In this document: piece after piece, positions 5,437 through 6,932 of the stretch
Layout: every line of letters begins with the position of its first letter
Position numbering within the stretch: position 1 is the first letter of the stretch
NCBI GenBank assembly: GCA_011773475.1
Contig: WVXN01000058.1
Location: forward strand, 6,236-13,167
Origin: Candidatus Aenigmatarchaeota archaeon
GTDB taxonomy: Archaea; Aenigmatarchaeota; Aenigmatarchaeia; Aenigmatarchaeales; Aenigmatarchaeaceae
Direction: 5' to 3'
DNA: 6,932 bases
Translations under genes and position numbers: made by a program
The notes under the pieces: generated by a model
Told to the model about the DNA's origin: nothing
Database searches by the model: none
The model's input: the letters and a program-made list of their open reading frames with translations, nothing else

Positions 5437-6156
5437 TTATCCATTCTTCGATTTAAAGAATTCTTGTGCTCTTTTATAATCTTCAATTCTTCCTATATCG
5501 ACCCATTGTTCTTTAACTATTAAGGGCCTGAATAAAGAACCTTCATCTATAAGAATTTGAATAGAATCAGTTAGTTCCCGTTCACCCCTCTTAGATAAAG
5601 GAGTTCTTTCAATAGCATCAAATATTTCAGGAGTCAAATAATACATTCCTAAATTTCCGAGATTGGAAGGAGGATTTGGAGATTTTTCATGTATTCTAAC
5701 TATCCTATTATTTTCAAGTTCTAGAATTCCAAACTCTTGAGGATTTTTAACTTCTTTGCATGCTATTAAACCGTCACAATCTCTACAATTTTCTTTTAAT
5801 CGTTTAACAACCGAAAAATAAGGATGGAAAATTACATCAGCATATAAAAGAACAAATCCACTATCTATTTTTCCTTTTGCATAACTTAGAGCGTCAGCAG
5901 TCCCTCCTGCAGGATTCTTTTGATGTAAATAGCTCAGATCAACATTAAATCTTGAGCCATCTCCAAAATATTTTTCTATGTCCTCTCTTCTATAGTTTAC
6001 AACCAAGGAAATGTCTCTTATATTGTTTTCACTAAGAGCATATATTGCATGGCCTAGCAAGGGCTTATTTCCTATGGGAAGCAGGACTTTAGGCGTTTTT
6101 TCAGTTAAAGATCCAAGTCTTGTTCCCTTTCCAGCTGCTAAAATAACTGCTTGCAT
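5437..6156 (-). CDS. NTP-dependent sugar-1-phosphate nucleotidyltransferase
   Basis: The 239-residue protein is a single NTP_transferase domain of the RmlA/GlmU/ManC type. Motifs in order are L-A-A-G-K-G-T-R-L-G-S-L-T-E-K-T-P-K (7-23 plus L6), the nucleotide-binding loop with catalytic Arg and Lys; N-P-A-G-G-T-A-D-A (81-89); Y-A-D (105-107), where D107 should bind Mg; E-F-G-I-L-E (141-146); E-K-S-P near 157; N-L-G-M-Y-Y-L (168-174); and W-V-D-I-G-R-I-E-D-Y (218-227). The reaction is sugar-1-phosphate plus NTP to NDP-sugar plus pyrophosphate, feeding glycan or lipid glycosylation in the cytosol. It lacks the left-handed beta-helix domain of bifunctional archaeal GlmU-like proteins, so it cannot carry that acetyltransferase. 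The sugar cannot be told. It is convergent with the PLP gene and has no sugar genes beside it. Confidence 0.93.
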   Translation of the reverse strand: MQAVILAAGKGTRLGSLTEKTPKVLLPIGNKPLLGHAIYALSENNIRDISLVVNYRREDIEKYFGDGSRFNVDLSYLHQKNPAGGTADALSYAKGKIDSGFVLLYADVIFHPYFSVVKRLKENCRDCDGLIACKEVKNPQEFGILELENNRIVRIHEKSPNPPSNLGNLGMYYLTPEIFDAIERTPLSKRGERELTDSIQILIDEGSLFRPLIVKEQWVDIGRIEDYKRAQEFFKSKNG

Positions 6157-6170
6157 GATTACAATTAGAA

Positions 6171-6189
6171 AAAATATTTACTTAAGCTT
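6171..6189 (-). promoter_or_regulatory. TATA-like region before the nucleotidyltransferase
   Basis: On the minus strand a CTTAAGTAAATATTTT-type stretch lies about 15-33 bases before the ATG at 6156. No Shine-Dalgarno is seen. The exact box is uncertain in this AT-rich DNA. Confidence 0.35.
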
Positions 6190-6209
6190 TATTATAAGAA
6201 TTTTATTAC

Positions 6210-6231
6210 CATTAAAAAAGATTTTTTAATG
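6210..6231. repeat. perfect 22-base palindromic element in a divergent gap
   Basis: CATTAAAAAA (6210-6219) and TTTTTTAATG (6222-6231) are perfect inverted copies around GA. The element lies between two genes that point away from each other (nucleotidyltransferase and tRNA-Val), so a terminator is unlikely. It may be a binding site for a dimeric regulator or part of the tRNA-Val promoter. The 106-base gap holds nothing else clear. Confidence 0.5.
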
Positions 6232-6262
6232 ATTAAAAGCATTAAACTTAATAATTATTATT

Positions 6263-6333
6263 GGGCCTATAGTCTAGTGGTAGGACACAACCCTCACACG
6301 GTTGGGGCTCCAGTTCAATTCTGGATAGGCCCA
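6263..6333 (+). tRNA. tRNA-Val (anticodon CAC)
   Basis: The acceptor stem is GGGCCTA (6263-6269) with TAGGCCC (6326-6332), and the discriminator is A6333. The D stem is GTCT/GGAC. The anticodon stem CAACC/GGTTG (6288-6292, 6300-6304) encloses CTCACAC, so the anticodon is CAC at 6295-6297, for GTG. The variable region is GGGC and the T arm is TCCAG-TTCAATT-CTGGA. There is no intron and no encoded CCA. Confidence 0.96.
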
Positions 6334-6337
6334 CCTT

Positions 6338-6350
6338 AATATTTAAATTA
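6338..6350 (+). promoter_or_regulatory. TATA box of tRNA-Glu
   Basis: AATATTTAAATTA is centred about 29 bases before the tRNA-Glu 5' end. It suggests that this tRNA has its own promoter and is not only processed from a tRNA-Val transcript. Confidence 0.45.
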
Positions 6351-6374
6351 CTTTAAACAACAATTTCTTATCAT

Positions 6375-6489
6375 GCCCCTGTCGTCTAGTCCGGCTAAGG
6401 ACAGTGGCCCTTCGAATTCATTTCGAAGGATACGATAAAAAGATGAGTGAGGTTAGCCACTAACATGGGTTCAAATCCCATCGGGGGCA
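6375..6489 (+). tRNA. tRNA-Glu (anticodon TTC) with a 40-base intron
   Basis: The acceptor stem is GCCCCTG (6375-6381) with CGGGGGC (6482-6488, one T-G pair), and the discriminator is A6489. The D stem is GTCT/GGAC (6384-6387, 6399-6402) with loop AGTCCGGCTAA, as in archaeal tRNA-Glu. The anticodon stem is GTGGC (6404-6408) with GCCAC (6456-6460). The variable region is TAAC and the T arm is ATGGG-TTCAAAT-CCCAT. Removing 6415-6454 leaves the loop CCTTCGA with anticodon TTC at 6411-6413. Position 33 is then C instead of the nearly universal U; the usual archaeal tRNA-Glu loop is CTTTCGA. There is no encoded CCA. The isotype is supported by the anticodon, the G1-C72 pair and the D loop. Confidence 0.92.
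6415..6454 (+). other. archaeal tRNA intron at position 37/38 with bulge-helix-bulge
   Basis: The splice fold is visible. The central 4-bp helix is CCTT (6409-6412) with GAGG (6449-6452). The two 3-base bulges are CGA (6413-6415) and TTA (6453-6455). The inner helix is ATTCAT (6416-6421) with ATGAGT (6443-6448). Cutting after the second base of each bulge removes 40 bases at the canonical site. This is the substrate of the archaeal splicing endonuclease. A competing 8-bp hairpin also exists within it (see findings). Confidence 0.9.
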
Positions 6490-6540
6490 TTACTTATTAA
6501 ATATAAAAATATGATAAAAACAAAGAAAAAACCAAAACCT

Positions 6541-6551
6541 TTTTAAATATT
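6541..6551 (+). promoter_or_regulatory. TATA box of the DUF1931 gene
   Basis: TTTTAAATATT follows an A/C-rich stretch that could act as BRE. It is centred about 35 bases before the ATG at 6581, which leaves a short leader of about ten bases that still contains the ribosome binding site. Confidence 0.55.
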
Positions 6552-6569
6552 CAAAATATTAGAGTTTTA

Positions 6570-6577
6570 GAGGTGAT
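6570..6577 (+). promoter_or_regulatory. Shine-Dalgarno of the DUF1931 gene
   Basis: GAGGTGAT is a near-perfect match to the archaeal anti-Shine-Dalgarno. It touches the first of two tandem ATG codons (6578) and lies three bases before the second (6581), so the second is the better start. Confidence 0.75.
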
Positions 6578-6580
6578 ATG

Positions 6581-6745
6581 ATGGCTTTAATAGTTAGATC
6601 AAAAGTAAAAAAATCTGTAAAAGGAATGAGATTTTCAGGAGATTTTTATAATGCTTTAGATAAGAAAGTGGAAGATGTTGTAAAGAATGCTGCTGTAAGA
6701 GCAAAGAAAAATAAAAGAGCAACAATAAGACCGCATGATTTGTAA
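6581..6745 (+). CDS. DUF1931 histone-fold protein, 54 residues
   Basis: The protein has 54 residues and begins M-A-L-I-V-R-S-K-V-K-K. It matches the small archaeal DUF1931 family in pattern: an initial short helix (residues 5-14), then G-M-R-F-S-G-D-F-Y-N-A-L-D-K-K-V with a long central helix (about 20-43), and a closing A-T-I-R-P-H-D-L like the end of a histone-fold loop and last helix. It is basic (many Lys and Arg), with no membrane segment. The histone-like fold suggests DNA binding or a structural chromatin role, but this family's function is not settled. The ATG at 6581 is chosen over 6578 by the Shine-Dalgarno spacing. It sits alone between tRNA-Glu and tRNA-Leu with its own TATA box. 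It is complete in length for this small family. Confidence 0.85.
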   Translation: MALIVRSKVKKSVKGMRFSGDFYNALDKKVEDVVKNAAVRAKKNKRATIRPHDL

Positions 6746-6749
6746 TTAA

Positions 6750-6837
6750 AATAATTTTTCAGTTTTTCTTTTTCTTTATTATTTGAGTGCTAGCTTTGGC
6801 TATAAAAGCTAACTTTTATATTGTTCTGAAAATTATT
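6750..6837. repeat. nested inverted repeats after the DUF1931 gene
   Basis: The outer arms AATAATTTTTCAG (6750-6762) and CTGAAAATTATT (6826-6837) are inverted copies with one bulged T. Inside them TAGCTTT (6791-6797) pairs with AAAGCTA (6805-6811) around a seven-base loop. T-rich runs (6755-6777) after the stop codon probably end the DUF1931 transcript. The right half overlaps the tRNA-Leu promoter. Confidence 0.45.
6814..6821 (+). promoter_or_regulatory. TATA box of tRNA-Leu
   Basis: A CTTTTATAT-type box centred near 6818 lies about 29 bases before the tRNA-Leu 5' end, giving a transcription start a few bases upstream of it. Confidence 0.5.
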
Positions 6838-6846
6838 TTTCAACAA

Positions 6847-6932
6847 GCGGAGGTAGCCAAGTCTGGTCAAAGGCGCTAGACTCAAGATCTAGTCTCTTAG
6901 TGAGTTCGCAGGTTCAAATCCTGCCCTCCGCA
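6847..6932 (+). tRNA. tRNA-Leu (anticodon CAA)
   Basis: The acceptor stem is GCGGAGG (6847-6853) with CCTCCGC (6925-6931), and discriminator A6932 is the last base of the window. The D stem is GCC/GGC (6856-6858, 6872-6874). The anticodon stem CTAGA/TCTAG (6876-6880, 6888-6892) encloses CTCAAGA, giving anticodon CAA at 6883-6885 for TTG. A class II variable arm lies at 6893-6907, and the T arm is GCAGG-TTCAAAT-CCTGC. There is no intron, although archaeal tRNA-Leu(CAA) genes often carry one. Confidence 0.96.

Noticed and set aside
5268..5486. Minus-strand open frame across the PLP and nucleotidyltransferase 3' ends
   Set aside because: It overlaps both conserved C-termini in other frames and has no start signal.
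6011..6229. Plus-strand open frame over the nucleotidyltransferase start
   Set aside because: It is antisense to the catalytic G-x-G-T-R-L region and runs into the promoter and palindrome.
6404..6460. Reading the intron-bearing tRNA as tRNA-Arg(TCG) with a normal U33
   Set aside because: Shifting the stem by one base would need two G-T pairs and leave a nine-base variable region. The Glu reading gives full stems and a perfect splice fold.
6578..6745. ATG at 6578 as the DUF1931 start
   Set aside because: It directly abuts the Shine-Dalgarno with no spacer; the adjacent ATG at 6581 is better placed and gives the usual M-A-L-I-V beginning.
1..6932. CRISPR array, insertion sequence, toxin-antitoxin or defence cassette
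   Set aside because: No regularly spaced repeats, transposase motifs, terminal repeats around a gene, or toxin-like small gene pairs are visible.

Overview
The window looks like a stretch of an AT-rich archaeal genome, probably from an uncultivated DPANN-type lineage such as Aenigmarchaeota or a relative. The phylum is an inference. The evidence for archaea is direct: a tRNA-Glu gene with an intron in a well-formed bulge-helix-bulge fold, no encoded CCA ends, TATA boxes about 25 bases before many start codons (leaderless-style genes), a DUF1931 histone-fold protein, an archaeal PRC-barrel protein and an ADP-forming acyl-CoA synthetase beta (ATP-grasp) protein.

Layout. At the left edge is a short zinc-ribbon-like gene (+). 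It converges on a three-gene minus-strand cluster across a hairpin terminator. In transcription order the cluster is a PflX-like radical SAM protein (3062-2133), a winged-helix protein with a long Glu/Lys-rich linker (2073-1240), and an ATP-grasp acyl-CoA synthetase beta subunit with a roughly 95-residue polylysine-like N-terminal tail (1208-294). Divergent from the radical SAM gene, across only 35 bp, is a short arginase/agmatinase-fold protein (3098-3835). Its 3' end overlaps a convergent PRC-barrel gene (4126-3818). A tRNA-Ser(GCT) gene follows on the plus strand and appears to share a TATA region with the PRC gene. Next come a threonine-synthase-like PLP enzyme (4393-5421) and a convergent sugar-1-phosphate nucleotidyltransferase (6156-5437). 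The right end is an RNA-rich block: tRNA-Val(CAC), intron-containing tRNA-Glu(TTC), a 54-residue DUF1931 histone-fold protein and tRNA-Leu(CAA), which ends exactly at the window edge.

How it fits together. Most genes are single transcription units with their own TATA boxes. Only the minus-strand trio resembles an operon, and its last gene may have its own promoter as well. No mobile element, CRISPR array or defence cassette is visible. The most unusual points are the polycationic tail on a metabolic ATP-grasp enzyme next to a Glu-rich winged-helix protein; an arginase-fold protein that keeps its metal ligands but lacks the segment that carries the catalytic His in the family; a PLP enzyme with a changed Asn loop; and a tRNA-Glu with C33 whose intron can fold into a perfect hairpin with the anticodon loop.
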